NCBI GenBank assembly: GCA_003232965.1
Contig: QIKG01000112.1
Coordinates: forward strand, 1 to 5,696
Source of the DNA: Oceanospirillales bacterium
GTDB lineage: Bacteria > Pseudomonadota > Gammaproteobacteria > Xanthomonadales > SZUA-36
Direction: 5' to 3'
Length of the DNA: 5,696 nt
The notes beneath the pieces were generated by a model. The model saw only the letters and a program-made list of their open reading frames with translations. It had not been told where the DNA came from and did no database searches. Below, piece after piece: positions 5,278 to 5,696 of the stretch (positions are counted from its first letter, which is position 1; each line of letters opens with the position of its first letter). Made by a program: the position numbers and the translations under genes.

Positions 5278-5696
5278 ATGGATCAGAAACAAGCTAGCAA
5301 TACATTCAAAACCCCGCGAATGGTGCCACCATTGTGGTTACTTCTTACCTTTGTCAGTATGTGGGCACTGGATAGGTGGTTACCGCTGCTGGAGCTATGG
5401 GGAAAATCGATAAATTACACCGGTAGCGGCTTCATCATTGTCGGTCTAGTACTGAATGGTTGGGCTGCTGGGCGTTTTTTACTGGTAAAGACCGGCCTAA
5501 TACCTTTCACCCCAGTTACCAGCCTGGTCAAAACCGGGCCCTTCCGTATCAGTCGAAACCCCATGTATTTGGGGATGCTATCAATTGCCCTCGGAGCGGC
5601 CATCATGCTCGGCTCTTTGAGCCCGTTTGCAGTATTGCCGATTTTCTTTTTCATTCTCAGGAATCGCTTTGTGATCCCGGAAGAGGCCATGCTTGA
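5278..5696 (+). CDS. Isoprenylcysteine carboxyl methyltransferase (ICMT)/PEMT-like membrane protein, 3' end cut off
   Basis: The frame is open from ATG 5278 to the window edge (139 codons) and has no stop, so the C-terminus lies outside. It is rich in membrane segments, at about 16-38, 50-70, 98-112 and 116-128. Between them is GPFRISRNPMYLG (87-99), the conserved 'GPYxxxRNPxY' type signature of the ICMT/phospholipid methyltransferase family. At the end is the start of the 'EExxL' motif (residues 135-139), which normally precedes the S-adenosylmethionine-binding end. Bacterial members methylate lipids or small molecules, or have unknown targets; no isoprenylated protein substrate is implied. 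It follows the DUF885 gene by 9 bases and shares its transcript. Family fairly sure; reaction unknown. Confidence 0.87.
   Translation, partial: MDQKQASNTFKTPRMVPPLWLLLTFVSMWALDRWLPLLELWGKSINYTGSGFIIVGLVLNGWAAGRFLLVKTGLIPFTPVTSLVKTGPFRISRNPMYLGMLSIALGAAIMLGSLSPFAVLPIFFFILRNRFVIPEEAML

Noticed and set aside
5415..5690. Minus-strand open frame of 91 codons opposite the methyltransferase-like gene
   Set aside because: The opposite strand encodes a clear ICMT/PEMT-type protein with the GPFRISRNPMY signature; this frame is its antisense shadow.

Overview
The window carries eight protein genes in tightly packed operons, two of them cut by the window edges. Moderate base composition, double-membrane features (two lipoprotein signal peptides and a probable exported cyclophilin) and the protein families all fit a gammaproteobacterium, perhaps a marine or environmental one. 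That placement is an inference from protein style; there is no rRNA or other marker gene.

Left part (1-1914). Leftward run a cyclophilin-type peptidyl-prolyl isomerase with an N-terminal export segment (256-879) and, 5 bases further on, the start of a phytanoyl-CoA dioxygenase-family gene (250 down to the window edge). Its ribosome site lies in the last codons of the isomerase gene. Diverging from them across 72 bases is a membrane-anchored alpha/beta hydrolase with a full Ser-Asp-His triad (952-1914).

Middle part (1911-2946). A leftward pair: a two-membrane-segment SPFH/Band 7 protein (2107-2946) followed by a 56-residue Arc-like ribbon-helix-helix protein (1911-2081). The latter's stop codon overlaps the stop of the convergent hydrolase gene within one CTAG.

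Right part (2947-5696). A 260-base divergent regulatory region holds two plausible sigma-70 promoters, one facing each way. It also has four copies of GATATC lying on or next to the core promoter elements, and an 11-bp inverted repeat in the SPFH leader. Rightward comes an operon of a 63-residue lipoprotein, a 626-residue DUF885-type putative metallopeptidase lipoprotein, and an isoprenylcysteine methyltransferase-like integral membrane protein running off the right edge.

The points most worth following are two. First, the small lipoprotein repeats, residue for residue, the post-cysteine segment of the DUF885 lipoprotein behind it (15 of 33 aligned positions identical by hand), so it is a partial paralogue or a shared envelope-sorting module. 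Second, the GATATC sites could let one regulator, possibly the ribbon-helix-helix protein, control both divergent operons, linking an SPFH membrane protein to a lipoprotein peptidase and a membrane methyltransferase. I see no mobile element, CRISPR array, tRNA or rRNA.
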